A program made the position numbers and the translations under genes. Positions 33,892 through 44,243 of a stretch of DNA of 64,000 bases are shown piece after piece. Source of the DNA: Actinomadura sp. DC4 (GTDB lineage Bacteria; Actinomycetota; Actinomycetes; Streptosporangiales; Streptosporangiaceae); NCBI RefSeq assembly GCF_030406325.1, contig NZ_JAUEQY010000014.1:62001-126000 (forward strand), given 5' to 3'. Position 1 is the stretch's first letter. Each line of letters begins with the position of its first letter. Below the pieces are notes generated by a model. The model did not search any database and was not told where the DNA came from. It was given only the letters and a program-made list of their open reading frames with translations.

Positions 33892-34563
33892 CTACTCCTC
33901 GGCGCCGCCGGGGGTGACCAGGCCGGACTCGTACGCGAGGACCACCGCTTGGGCGCGGTCGCGCAGGCCGAGCTTGGTGAAGACCCGGGCGACGTGGGTC
34001 TTCACCGTGTGCTCGCTCACCACGAGGCGCGCGGCGATCTCGCCGTTGGACAGGCCGGCCGCGATCAGGCCCAGCACCTCGGTCTCGCGGGCGGTCAGCG
34101 TCGCCAGCGCCGGTGCGGGCCGGGGCCGCGCCCTGCGCTGGCGCGCGAACTCCCGGATCAGCCGTCCCGTCACCTGCGGCGCCAGCAGGGCGTCGCCGCG
34201 CGCCACCACGCGTACCGCCGACACCAGGTCCTCCGCGGTCGAGTCCTTCAGCAGGAACCCGCTGGCCCCGGCCGACAGGGCCTCGTACACGTACTCGTCC
34301 ACGTCGAACGTCGTCAGCACCAGCACACGCGTCGCGGCGTTGGCCGGGTCGGCGAGGATCCGCCGGGTCGCGTCGATGCCGTCCATCTCCGGCATGCGGA
34401 TGTCCATGAGGACGACGTCGGGACGATGGGCCTCGGCGAGCCGTACCGCCTCCCGGCCGTTACCTCCCTGGGCGACGACGTCGATGTCGGGCTGGGCGGC
34501 GAGGAGTGCGGCGAAACCGGCGCGCACGATCGTCTGGTCGTCGGCGATCAGCACTCGGATCAT
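33892..34563 (-). CDS. NarL/LuxR-type response regulator
   Basis: 223 residues. The receiver has an acidic pair in LIADDQTIVRAGF, phosphoacceptor Asp in DVVLMDIRMPEMDG, and Lys in FLLKDSTAEDL. The C-terminal LuxR helix-turn-helix is LTARETEVLGLIAAGLSNGE then AARLVVSEHTVKTHVARVF. Its start overlaps the stop of the upstream kinase gene (ATGA), so the two form one two-component system. Confidence 0.92.
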   Translation of the reverse strand: MIRVLIADDQTIVRAGFAALLAAQPDIDVVAQGGNGREAVRLAEAHRPDVVLMDIRMPEMDGIDATRRILADPANAATRVLVLTTFDVDEYVYEALSAGASGFLLKDSTAEDLVSAVRVVARGDALLAPQVTGRLIREFARQRRARPRPAPALATLTARETEVLGLIAAGLSNGEIAARLVVSEHTVKTHVARVFTKLGLRDRAQAVVLAYESGLVTPGGAEE

Positions 34564-36008
34564 GGACGCCGATTCTGGCCTACCGGAAGCTCGGCCTGCA
34601 CGGCGAATCCGCCCTCTGTACGCGGACCTGCGGCGAAGCGCCCGCCGAGCATCGTGGCCCGCTCGCGCATGCCCACGAGCCCGTGCCCCATCATCTTGGT
34701 CCCGTCCACCGAGGTGACCGGGGGCCCGGACGAGCCGTCGTCGGTCACCCGTACGGCGAGGCGGTCGCCGAGGTAGTTGAGGTCGACCCGCACCCGCGAG
34801 CCGGGCGCGTGCCGCCGGGCGTTCGTCAGCGCCTCCTGGACGATGCGGTACGCCGACAGCTCGATGGTCGTGGACAGCGGCCGTACCGCGCCGTGCACGT
34901 TGAGCTGGGCGTCGCCGCCGGCGCCCCGGTGGCTGTCGATGAGCTCGCCGAGGCGGTCGAGGCGCGGCTGCGGCGTCACCTCGGGCTCGGCGCCCGGGTC
35001 GGCGCGCAGCACGCTCAGCAGCCGCCGCATCTCCTCCAGTGCCTCGCGCGCCGCGCCGGCCACCTCGGCGAAGCCCTTCTTCGCCTCGGGGGACAGGTCG
35101 CGCATCGTGTACGGCGCGGTCTCCGCCTGTACGGCGATCATCGAGACCGAGTGCGCGACGACGTCGTGCAGCTCACGCGCGATGCGGGCGCGCTCGCGCA
35201 GGACCGCCTGCTCGTGCTGGACGGCGTTGAGGCGCGTCAGGGTCTCGCTGTTGCGCTCGCGCTCCTCGTCCATGCTCGCCTCGGCCGTCTCGACCGTACG
35301 GCGGGCGTCGCCGAGCCCGAGGGCGGCGACGACGGCGACCAGGGAGGCCGGCCAGGGGATGGCGTCCAGGCTGCCGGAGGCGAGGTAGACGACGCCCACG
35401 GCCACGACGCTGCCGACGCCGAGCACGCCGGTGGACTGGCGCGGCAACTGCTGGGCCAGCAGGAACAGCGTGCAGAGTGCGGCGAAGGCGGTCATGGCGA
35501 GCAGCGTCTGACCGGACAGCAGGCTCGCGGCGAACGCGGCGAGCGTGATGGCCGCGGCCGGCCGCAGCGACTCGCGCCGGAACATCAGCGGAGCCGTCGA
35601 GGCGACCGCGAACGCCCCCTGGAGGCTCACCGCCTGCAGGTGGTGCAGCGGGAGCTCGAACAGGGCGGCCAGCGCGAGCACCGCGCCGGTGACCGGCCCG
35701 TACCACCAGGAGGTGCCGAACCGGCGCCAAGCGTGCGCCCAGCGCAGCAATGGCGGCGTACGAGGGGCCGGCGCCGGGGGGCCCGGCCGCGCGTACATCG
35801 TCCCGCCGGGGGAGACGTGCGAGGGGGCGGGCGGCGCGCTCCGGCCGTACAGGGTGGCCACGAGACGGCTCGTGAGCGGGCGGAAGAGCTTGCCGATCGC
35901 GGTGAGGATCCACAGGAGGACCTGGCCGACGGCCGTGACCACCTGAGCTGCCAGGCGCCACGCCGCGGGTCCGGCTTCCTGGAGGAAGTCAGGTTTGTCG
36001 CTAGTCAC
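34560..36008 (-). CDS. Sensor histidine kinase (HisKA_3 type)
   Basis: 482 residues. An N-terminal hydrophobic helix and Pro-rich linker precede a block of about six membrane segments (residues ~100-240). Then come the dimerisation/phosphoacceptor helix RARIARELHDVVAHSVSMIA and an ATPase domain with TDDGSSGPPVT and a GHGLVGMRERATMLGG glycine box. These are the marks of NarX-like kinases pairing with LuxR-type regulators. The signal is unknown; the multi-span sensor with no large periplasmic loop suggests a membrane cue. Confidence 0.9.
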   Translation of the reverse strand: MTSDKPDFLQEAGPAAWRLAAQVVTAVGQVLLWILTAIGKLFRPLTSRLVATLYGRSAPPAPSHVSPGGTMYARPGPPAPAPRTPPLLRWAHAWRRFGTSWWYGPVTGAVLALAALFELPLHHLQAVSLQGAFAVASTAPLMFRRESLRPAAAITLAAFAASLLSGQTLLAMTAFAALCTLFLLAQQLPRQSTGVLGVGSVVAVGVVYLASGSLDAIPWPASLVAVVAALGLGDARRTVETAEASMDEERERNSETLTRLNAVQHEQAVLRERARIARELHDVVAHSVSMIAVQAETAPYTMRDLSPEAKKGFAEVAGAAREALEEMRRLLSVLRADPGAEPEVTPQPRLDRLGELIDSHRGAGGDAQLNVHGAVRPLSTTIELSAYRIVQEALTNARRHAPGSRVRVDLNYLGDRLAVRVTDDGSSGPPVTSVDGTKMMGHGLVGMRERATMLGGRFAAGPRTEGGFAVQAELPVGQNRRP

Positions 36009-36383
36009 CCTTTATCTTGACCCCCCGACGGCCATGCTCGCCTCACCGTACGGAGCGATTTCCCCATCCTTGCGACCGGTGTCATGTCCACCTGGAGGAC
36101 GATGCCAGGTCCCTCCCTCAGGGGGACGCGGTCCGGCGGGTACGCGGCGTAGTTTTTCACTGTGACAAGGGCGGCCGCGCCTCTGTTCTTAGGGGGTCCG
36201 GAGGCGTCGGCTTCCCTGGTCCGCCATCCGGCCCCTCCCGGCTCGGGTGGCGCGACCGGTCTCCCTCGCCGGGATGGCCGTCGGCCGCCACAGGTCTCCT
36301 GTGGGTACCCCCCACCGGCGGCACGATCGGGCACACCATGGGCTGGGGTCTCCCCGATCCGGCCATCTCGGCGAGGGTTCCGG
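36009..36383. other. Gap with long imperfect inverted repeat, no gene seen
   Basis: 375 bp upstream of the kinase gene and downstream of the merR gene, both on the minus strand. A 17-bp arm (36264-36280) recurs inverted at 36360-36376 with one mismatch, and pairing continues with a 1-nt gap toward ACCGG on both flanks. A small hairpin CCACAG/CTGTGG lies inside. The structure could fold as a multibranched RNA or act as the merR terminator. Kinase promoter elements probably lie near 36010-36160. Confidence 0.45.
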
Positions 36384-36722
36384 TTACCTCCGGCCCCGCA
36401 GCAGGCGCAGCGCCTTCTCCTTCTCGAAGTCCAGCGCACGTCCGGGAGGCGCCGACAGCCGGCCGATGCGCTCGCCGAGCTCCCGCACCGCCGCACGTAC
36501 GTCGGGCTCCGCCAGCACGCGCAGCCCGAAGGCCAGCTCGGCGGGGTTGACGTCGTACCTCTTCTCCAGCGTCAGCGCGAGCGCCACCGCCCGCAGCTCG
36601 TCCTCGCCGAAGCGGCGGTGTCCCTTGGGCTCACGGGTCGGGGGGAGCAGGCCCAGAGCCTCGCGGTAGCGGAGCATGCGGGGCGAGGTCCCGAGTCGCT
36701 GGGCGGCCTCTGTGATGCGCAT
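36384..36722 (-). CDS. Small MerR-family regulator
   Basis: 112 residues. The N-terminal winged helix begins MRITEAAQRLGTSPRMLRYR followed by EALGLLPPTREPKGHRRF, the MerR DNA-binding signature. The remaining ~45 residues are too short for a full effector domain, so it is a minimal member. It is divergent from the SAH hydrolase gene across a 110-bp region that contains CTGT-n7-ACAG (36742-36756), a possible operator. Confidence 0.8.
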   Translation of the reverse strand: MRITEAAQRLGTSPRMLRYREALGLLPPTREPKGHRRFGEDELRAVALALTLEKRYDVNPAELAFGLRVLAEPDVRAAVRELGERIGRLSAPPGRALDFEKEKALRLLRGRR

Positions 36723-36832
36723 GGGACCTATTCTGACAAATCTGTGTTAGATACAGGCCTCCGACCGTGCGTCCCTTCATCGGTCCGACCTACACTCGGC
36801 CGAGACACCGAACTCCAGGGAGCAAACCAAGC

Positions 36833-38260
<1,428 letters not shown>

Positions 38261-38348
38261 TGGCTGGAGCGGAGAGCCGCCGAGCGAGCGAAGTGGACGG
38301 CCGAGGGACGAGGTCGTCCGCGAAGCGAGCGAGAAGGCGAACGCGACC

Positions 38349-39602
38349 ATGAGCGCTGATCTCACGGACCCCGGGCTCGCCGAGTCCGGGGTCCGGCGTA
38401 TCGAGTGGGCCGACCGTTCGATGCCCGTGCTCCGGCGAATTCGCGAACGCTTCGCCGCCGAGCGCCCGCTGGACGGCCTGAAGATCGCCGCGTGCATGCA
38501 CGTCACCACCGAGACCGCGAACCTCATGCGCGCGCTGCAGGCCGGCGGCGCCGAGGTGGCCCTGGCCGCCTCCAACCCGCTGTCCACGCAGGACGACACG
38601 GCCGCGGCGCTCGTGTCGGAGTACGGCACGGCCGTCTTCGCCCGGCAGGGCGTCGACCGCGACGGGTACTACCGGCACATCCACCAGGCGCTGTCGATCG
38701 GCCCCGACCTGGTCCTGGACGACGGCTGCGACCTGGTCAACACCGTGCACACCGAACGCCTCGACCTGGCCAAGGGCATCCGCGCGGGCTGCGAGTCGAC
38801 CACGACGGGCGTCATCCGCCTGCACCAGATGGCACGCGAGGGCGCCCTGCGCTTCCCGATGGTGGCGGTCAACGACACCGACACCAAGCACATGTTCGAC
38901 AACCGGTACGGCACGGGCCAGTCGACTCTCGACGGCATCATCCGGGCGACCAACACCCTGCTCGCGGGCAAGACGATCGTCATCGCGGGCTTCGGCTTCT
39001 GCGGCCGCGGCCTGGCCGAACGCGCCCGCGGCATGGGCGGCCGCGTGGTCGTCACCGAGATCGACCCGGTGAAGGCCCTGGACGCCGTACACCAGGGCTT
39101 CCGCGTCCAGCCGATGGCCGAGGCCGCCGCGGCCGGCGACGTGTTCATCACCGTGACCGGCAACGTCGACGTGATCGGCGCCGCGCACTTCGCCGTGATG
39201 AAGGACGGCGCGATCCTGGCCAACTCGGGCCACTTCGACGTGGAGATCAACGTGCGGGAGCTGGCCGACCTGGCGGTGGAGGTCCGCCAAGAGGTGCGCC
39301 CGCAGGCCGACGAGTACTTCCTGCCGGACGGCCGGCGCCTCGTGCTCCTGGCCGAGGGCCGGCTGGTCAACCTCGCCGCCGCCGAGGGTCACCCGGCCGC
39401 GGTCATGGACATGTCCTTCGCCGACCAGGCCCTGACGTGCGAGTGGCTGGTAGGCCGGTCTCTGGCCCCGGGCGTGTACGAGGTCCCGGAGGAGATCGAC
39501 ACCGAGGTGGCCCGGCTGAAGCTGGCGTCGATGGACGTGGACATCGACGCCCTGACGGAGGACCAGGAGGAGTACCTGTCGTCGTGGCGCCGGGGTTCCT
39601 GA
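38349..39602 (+). CDS. Second SAH hydrolase-family enzyme, archaeal/Thermotoga type
   Basis: 417 residues from ATG 38349. It shares the NAD site ([20 protein letters not shown]) and catalytic Lys/Asp in [19 protein letters not shown], but lacks the internal insertion of the first enzyme and ends in [10 protein letters not shown], like archaeal proteins, not in KPDHYRY. In Methanocaldococcus the archaeal-type enzyme hydrolyses S-inosylhomocysteine, so its substrate may differ from that of the neighbour. It lies 88 bp downstream of ahcY on the same strand, so the pair may be cotranscribed. Confidence 0.9.
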   Translation: MSADLTDPGLAESGVRRIEWADRSMPVLRRIRERFAAERPLDGLKIAACMHVTTETANLMRALQAGGAEVALAASNPLSTQDDTAAALVSEYGTAVFARQGVDRDGYYRHIHQALSIGPDLVLDDGCDLVNTVHTERLDLAKGIRAGCESTTTGVIRLHQMAREGALRFPMVAVNDTDTKHMFDNRYGTGQSTLDGIIRATNTLLAGKTIVIAGFGFCGRGLAERARGMGGRVVVTEIDPVKALDAVHQGFRVQPMAEAAAAGDVFITVTGNVDVIGAAHFAVMKDGAILANSGHFDVEINVRELADLAVEVRQEVRPQADEYFLPDGRRLVLLAEGRLVNLAAAEGHPAAVMDMSFADQALTCEWLVGRSLAPGVYEVPEEIDTEVARLKLASMDVDIDALTEDQEEYLSSWRRGS

Positions 39603-39634
39603 GACGTTTGCCCAGGTGACGTACGCTGACGCCC

Positions 39635-39883
39635 GTGAACGGGCGGATGGTCGACCGGTACGGCCGGTGCGTGGAGGTGATCCTCCTGGACCGCTGTGAC
39701 GGCCACGGCCCCCAGCCGTGGCTCCGCGTGTCCTACCACCGGGTCCTCCTGGGCCCGGGCACGGTGCCGGGCCCGGGACCGGGCTACTACCGCACCCCGG
39801 ACGCGGCCCTGACCCAGGTCGACGCCGAAAGCCTGGTCGACCTCCTGCCGTTCCACGGCGTGTCACCGTCACCCCTAGATTGA
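39635..39883 (+). CDS. Small hypothetical protein
   Basis: 82 residues from GTG 39635. The N-terminus reads MVDRYGRCVEVILLDRCDGH and a central RVSYHRVLLGPGTV stretch is followed by YYRTPDAAL. I do not recognise a domain, but the pattern resembles short conserved proteins near SAH hydrolase in other actinomycetes. It is followed within 5 bp by the next gene. Confidence 0.5.
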   Translation: MNGRMVDRYGRCVEVILLDRCDGHGPQPWLRVSYHRVLLGPGTVPGPGPGYYRTPDAALTQVDAESLVDLLPFHGVSPSPLD

Positions 39884-39887
39884 GGGC

Positions 39888-40448
39888 ATGCCGCGGGGTA
39901 CGTATCTTCATGGGTCCGATGTCGAGGAGCGCTTCTCCTGTGCGCTCGACGGGGGTGGATGGCGGTACACCGCCGAGCGGTCGGACGGGGGGACGATCGA
40001 ACTCGTCGCCGACGGGCGGTGGCGGCCCGCTCGCCTGCAGGTCACCTCGGGTGAGCACGTCCTGCGCGGTGGCGCGGCAGGGGCCGAGCTGCTCTGGGTG
40101 ACCGCCGGCCGGGAGCGGTCCGCGCAGGCGGCCGGGTTTCTCGGTGACTCACCCGGGCTCCTCGTCGCCGTCGCCCGCTTCCTGGGCCTAGCCGAGCGTG
40201 AGCGCGTCGACGTACGGCTGCTCGAGCTCACCGCTCCCGCGCTCGCCGTCCGTACGGTGCCGCAGCGCTGGGCGCTCGCCGAGACCGCCTGGCACGAGGC
40301 CGACGATGCGCGGCTGCGGGTCGAGCGTTACGAGGTCACCGACCTGGAGACCGGCGAGGTGTCGGAGTTCCACCTGGCCGGGGACGTCGTCGTGGCCGCG
40401 CCCGGCATCGAGCTGACCGCGCTGGAGGACCCGCCCAACTTCCCCTGA
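39888..40448 (+). CDS. Hypothetical protein, 186 residues
   Basis: The frame begins MPRGTYLHGSDVEERFSCAL and has a beta-rich N-terminal half (WRYTAERSDGGTIELVADGR) and an alpha/beta C-terminal half (RWALAETAWHEADDARLRVE, then EVTDLETGEVSEFHLAGD). No signal peptide or membrane span. It probably belongs with the preceding small gene and ends 5 bp before the convergent RDD gene. Function is unknown. Confidence 0.65.
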   Translation: MPRGTYLHGSDVEERFSCALDGGGWRYTAERSDGGTIELVADGRWRPARLQVTSGEHVLRGGAAGAELLWVTAGRERSAQAAGFLGDSPGLLVAVARFLGLAERERVDVRLLELTAPALAVRTVPQRWALAETAWHEADDARLRVERYEVTDLETGEVSEFHLAGDVVVAAPGIELTALEDPPNFP

Positions 40449-40452
40449 GAAC

Positions 40453-41391
40453 TCAGGGGCGCGGGGGAAGGAACCGCGGCGGCATCCCCGGCACACCGCC
40501 GAGCCACTCGGGGCCCGGTCCGGGCGGAGGCCCGTACGGCGGAGGAGGCGGCGGCCCACCGGCGACCGTCACCGCCGACGGCACCGGGACGATGGTGTAC
40601 GGCAGGCCCCGCCGGCTGATCGCCTCGCGGCGGGCGGCGCGTTCGGCGAGCCGGATCTCCTCGCGGCGCCGGCGTTCGGCCAGCACGGCGGACAGGTAGA
40701 TCTCCGGCCGGAAGCCCGGAGGCGGCGGCGGACTGGCGTACCGCATGACCTCGCCGGTCAGGCGCTGCCCCATCTCGTCGCGTACGCGGGGCGCGAGCTC
40801 CCAGAAGCGCGTGAGGTACTGCCGGGCCGCCATCGCGACGTTGTCCGGCAGCATGGCCAGCTCCAGCGACGACGCCCAGGGGGCGAGCTGCTGCGGCATG
40901 ATCGCGACCGGGCCGAGGAAGACGTTGACCGGCACGCGGTCCTGGATGACGATCGTGCCCGCGAACAGGTCGCCGAGGCGCTTGCCGCGCTGGTTGAGCA
41001 GCGAGGTGATCAGCGCGGGCGAGCCCAGCAGCGTCCAGATCTCCAGAAACCCGGTCAGCGCCCGTACGAGGGCCTGCCGGAACCGCTCAGGGCCCCCGTC
41101 GTCGCCGACGACGCGCAACCCGACCGCGAGCTTGCCGAGAGTACGGCCGCGCGTGAGCGTCTCTGTGATCGTCGGGTAGCCCACGAAGACGGTGACCATG
41201 AAGACGATCGCCAGGCCGACCGTGACCGCGGAGTCCATCACCGCCGCCGACAGGCCGACGAAGATGAAGCAGATGTAGAGCACGAAGACCTGCAGGAGCA
41301 TGTCGACGAACAGCGCGAGGGCACGGCTGGCCAGCCGTGCGACCCGGATGTCGAGTGCGACGGCCTCGCCGGTCACCAGTTCGATGGGCAC
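40453..41391 (-). CDS. RDD family membrane protein
   Basis: 312 residues from a GTG at 41391 preceded by GGAGGG. The RDD signature starts the protein (ALDIRVARLASRALALFVDM), with three hydrophobic segments and RTLGKLAVGLRVVGDDGG. A long cytoplasmic C-terminal part ends in a Pro-rich tail. RDD proteins are of mixed or unknown function, some being Na+/H+ antiporter-like. It is divergent from the SpoIIM-family gene with only 45 bp between starts, a pairing common in actinobacteria. Confidence 0.85.
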   Translation of the reverse strand: MPIELVTGEAVALDIRVARLASRALALFVDMLLQVFVLYICFIFVGLSAAVMDSAVTVGLAIVFMVTVFVGYPTITETLTRGRTLGKLAVGLRVVGDDGGPERFRQALVRALTGFLEIWTLLGSPALITSLLNQRGKRLGDLFAGTIVIQDRVPVNVFLGPVAIMPQQLAPWASSLELAMLPDNVAMAARQYLTRFWELAPRVRDEMGQRLTGEVMRYASPPPPPGFRPEIYLSAVLAERRRREEIRLAERAARREAISRRGLPYTIVPVPSAVTVAGGPPPPPPYGPPPGPGPEWLGGVPGMPPRFLPPRP

Positions 41392-41436
41392 GCGCCCTCC
41401 AGTCGAGATCTCCGCTTGAGAGTAGTGTGCCCGTCT

Positions 41437-42435
41437 GTGGACGTCGACGCCTTCGTAGCCGCGCACAACGCCGAATGGCGGCGCCTGGAGCAACTCGTCA
41501 ACCGGGGTACGCGACGGCTGAGCGGCGCGGAGATCGATGAGCTGGTCGAGCTGTACCAGCGGGCCGCGACCCATCTGTCGGTCGTACGCTCCAGTTCGCC
41601 CGAACCCGCGCTCGTCGGCCGGCTGTCGTCGCTGGTCGCACGGGGTCGCGCGACGGTGACCGGAGCGCACGCGCCGATGTGGCGTGACGCCGCCCGGTTC
41701 CTGACGGTGTCCTTTCCGGCGACGGTGTACCGCGTGCGCTGGTGGTGGCTGGGCTCGGCGGTCATCTGCAACCTGATCTCGGTGGTGATCGCCATCTGGG
41801 TGGCGCGCAACCCGGAGGTGCAGAGCTCGCTGCTGTCGCCTTCGGAGATCAAGCAGTTGGTCGACCACGACTTCGCGAACTACTACACCGAGCACGCGGC
41901 CGGGGCGTTCGCCTTCCAGGTCTGGGTGAACAACGTGTGGGTCTCGGCGCAGGCGCTGATCTTCGGCATCCTGCTCGGCGTCCCGACGATCCTCGTCCTG
42001 TGGGGCAACCAGCTCAACCTCGGCGTCTCGGCCGGCCTGATGTTCGCCCACGGCAAGGGCGCGATCTTCTTCGGCCTGATCCTGCCGCACGGCCTGCTCG
42101 AACTGACCGCCGTGTACCTCGCCTCCGCCGCGGGCCTGCGCCTCGGCTGGACGGTCATCGACCCGGGCCCGCGCCGCCGCAGCCAGGCACTGGCCGAGGA
42201 GGGCCGCGCGGCGATGAGCATCGCGCTGGGGCTGATCGGGGTACTCGCGATCTCGGGCGCCATCGAGGGCTTCGTCACCGGCCACGTCCCGGTGACGTGG
42301 CTCCGCATCGCGATCGGCATCCTGGCGGAGACGGCCTTCCTGACGTACGTGATCGTCTTCGGCCGCCGCGCCGTCCGCGACGGCGAGACCGGCGACGCCG
42401 AAATCGTCCCCGACATGGCCCCCGTCGCCGCCTGA
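41437..42435 (+). CDS. SpoIIM/COG1300 family membrane protein
   Basis: 332 residues from GTG 41437 (VDVDAFVAAHNAEWRRLEQL). The N-terminal soluble helical part has LVELYQRAATHLSVVRSSSP; about five membrane segments follow, including ALIFGILLGVPTILVLWGNQ and FFGLILPHGLLELTAVYLAS. These are the marks of the stage II sporulation protein M-like family. Outside Firmicutes its role is unclear, though it clusters with RDD, DUF58 and MoxR genes, as here. Confidence 0.87.
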   Translation: MDVDAFVAAHNAEWRRLEQLVNRGTRRLSGAEIDELVELYQRAATHLSVVRSSSPEPALVGRLSSLVARGRATVTGAHAPMWRDAARFLTVSFPATVYRVRWWWLGSAVICNLISVVIAIWVARNPEVQSSLLSPSEIKQLVDHDFANYYTEHAAGAFAFQVWVNNVWVSAQALIFGILLGVPTILVLWGNQLNLGVSAGLMFAHGKGAIFFGLILPHGLLELTAVYLASAAGLRLGWTVIDPGPRRRSQALAEEGRAAMSIALGLIGVLAISGAIEGFVTGHVPVTWLRIAIGILAETAFLTYVIVFGRRAVRDGETGDAEIVPDMAPVAA

Positions 42436-42469
42436 ACTCAGAGCCCGTCAGCGGTCCTGGGGGACGGGC

Positions 42470-42491
42470 ACGCGTCGGCCAGGGCCGGGGC
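42470..42491. repeat. 22-bp direct repeat, copy 1
   Basis: This 22-bp sequence (core CGTCGGCCAGGGCCGGGG) recurs identically and in the same orientation at 44276-44297. This copy is intergenic, 34 bp after the SpoIIM-family stop. The two copies bracket the solute-binding protein and Uma2 genes. Confidence 0.7.
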
Positions 42492-42688
42492 TCTTGTTCC
42501 CGATACGGCGACGACCTGTACGTTCGTACCTCCGCCGTCACATAACGCCCGTCGGCGCGGGTGCGTTCAATGGGGGATTGTTAACGGTGCCGACACCATC
42601 TGAGACGGGATCAGAGCCAGGATGTGTCTCATCCACTGGCCCGAGCGCGACCGCCGTGCCCGTCCGCGGTCGCTGTGAGGAGGGCGCC

Positions 42689-43585
42689 GTGCACACCCGC
42701 CGTCCGCGCTACCGCCGTGTCGCCGTGAGCGCCGCCGCCGTCGCAGGCGCCCTCGCGCTGTCGGCGTGCGGCGCCGGGGCCACCACCGCGCCCTCGCAGA
42801 ACGCCCTGGACAGGATCAAGAAGAACGGCGAGCTCGTGATCGCCACGGACGCCACGTACGCGCCCAACGAGTTCCAGCAGAAGGGGCGGATCGTCGGTTT
42901 CGACATCGACCTGGGAACCGAGATCGCCAGAAGGCTGGGCGTCACCGTGAAGTTCAAGAACGTCAAGTTCGACGACATCCTGCCGGCGCTGCGGAGCAAG
43001 ACGTACGACCTCGGCCTGTCCTCCATCACCGACAACGAGCAGCGTGAGCGGAGCCTCGACTTCGTCACCTACTTCTCCGCGGGCACGAGCCTGATGGTCA
43101 AGGCCGGCAACCCGGAGAAGCTCTCGCCGGGCGACCTGTCGCTGTGCGGCAAGAAGATCGCGGTCCAGAAGGGGACCACGCAGGCGGACGAGCTCACCCC
43201 CAAGTCCTCCGCCGACTCAGGCGCCGGCTCCCGCGTGGAGAAGTGCAGGCGGGGCGGCAGGCCGGCGCCGGTGAAGCTCCCCATGCACGACCAGGGCGCC
43301 GCCGATCTGGCCCTGAGCGAAGGCCGCGCCGACGCCGTCCTGGCCGACTCCCCGGTCGCCGGATACGTGGTGAAGCAGTCCGGCGGCAAGCTCGCGCTCG
43401 CGGGCAAGGCCTACGACACCGCGCCGTACGGCATCGCGGTCCCGAAGGATGAGGACGACCTGCTGGACGCGATCCAGAAGACGGTCAAGAACATGATCAG
43501 CGACGGCTTCTACAAGATGTACGCCGACATCTGGGGCGTCGCCGACGGCGGCATCATCGACCCCCAGGTCAACGGAGCGGGCTGA
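42689..43585 (+). CDS. Amino-acid-type ABC transporter solute-binding lipoprotein
   Basis: 298 residues from GTG 42689, with GAGGAGGG just upstream. An N-terminal signal peptide ends in lipobox ALSACG, so it is lipid-anchored outside the membrane. The type 3 solute-binding fold shows in LVIATDATYAPNEFQQKGRI, VGFDIDLGTEIARRLGV and IAVQKGTTQADEL. Such proteins deliver polar amino acids to a permease. No permease or ATPase gene is adjacent, so it is an orphan. Confidence 0.9.
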   Translation: MHTRRPRYRRVAVSAAAVAGALALSACGAGATTAPSQNALDRIKKNGELVIATDATYAPNEFQQKGRIVGFDIDLGTEIARRLGVTVKFKNVKFDDILPALRSKTYDLGLSSITDNEQRERSLDFVTYFSAGTSLMVKAGNPEKLSPGDLSLCGKKIAVQKGTTQADELTPKSSADSGAGSRVEKCRRGGRPAPVKLPMHDQGAADLALSEGRADAVLADSPVAGYVVKQSGGKLALAGKAYDTAPYGIAVPKDEDDLLDAIQKTVKNMISDGFYKMYADIWGVADGGIIDPQVNGAG

Positions 43586-43612
43586 CCGACCCCGAGCCCG
43601 TCTGGGCGGCCC

Positions 43613-44179
43613 TCAGCCGAGCGCGTCCAGGTCGACGGTGACCGGGAACGGAGCCTCGACCTTCAGAGCGGCACGATGGGTACCGAGTGGCACATAGATT
43701 TTCTGTGCCGTGTCGAGTTCGTACGTATAGGCGATCAATCCGACGCTTTCTTGTTCGACGCGCCAATAGTGCGGAATTCCGGCAACGGCGAATTCGGCGG
43801 GTTTGTCCAAGCGGTCGGCATTGACGCTGCCCTTGCTCATGATTTCGACGGCCAGGAGAACCTGGTGTGGCCGCACGGGCAGCTCGTCCGGGTCGCCGGA
43901 GAAGACGAGGATATCCGGACGCCGATTATGTAGGGGTATGTCGGAAATCCGCAGGTCCACGTCGGTGGTCACCTGCCAGGGCGGGGGCGCGGCGTCCTCA
44001 ATGGAGTTGGCGAGCAGTCGCGCGATGCGATTGTGTCTTGGGGTCGCGGAGGGCGACACGATAATGCTCCCGTCGACGATTTCGATGCGCCGGCAAATCT
44101 CTTCCGGCATGCGATCGTATTCCTCGGCGGTGACACCTTCCTCCGGAAGCGCCATCATCCATTCCGGTAGCGCGGTCAC
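43613..44179 (-). CDS. Uma2 family (DUF820) putative endonuclease, second copy
   Basis: 188 residues. Motifs VDGSIIVSPSATPRHNRIA, RRPDILVF, LLAVEIMSKGSVNADRLDKP and AVAGIPHYWRVEQE match the PD-(D/E)XK-like Uma2 core. It is less GC-rich than its neighbours in several stretches (about 43690-43830 and 44010-44130), hinting at acquisition. It is convergent with the solute-binding protein gene and shares a repeat-bracketed segment with it. Confidence 0.8.
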   Translation of the reverse strand: MTALPEWMMALPEEGVTAEEYDRMPEEICRRIEIVDGSIIVSPSATPRHNRIARLLANSIEDAAPPPWQVTTDVDLRISDIPLHNRRPDILVFSGDPDELPVRPHQVLLAVEIMSKGSVNADRLDKPAEFAVAGIPHYWRVEQESVGLIAYTYELDTAQKIYVPLGTHRAALKVEAPFPVTVDLDALG

Positions 44180-44243
44180 GTCAGACCTCCCTGAGCGGCG
44201 TGTTGCTCAGCCTGTGTTCTCACAGGCTACGGCAAGTCGTAAG

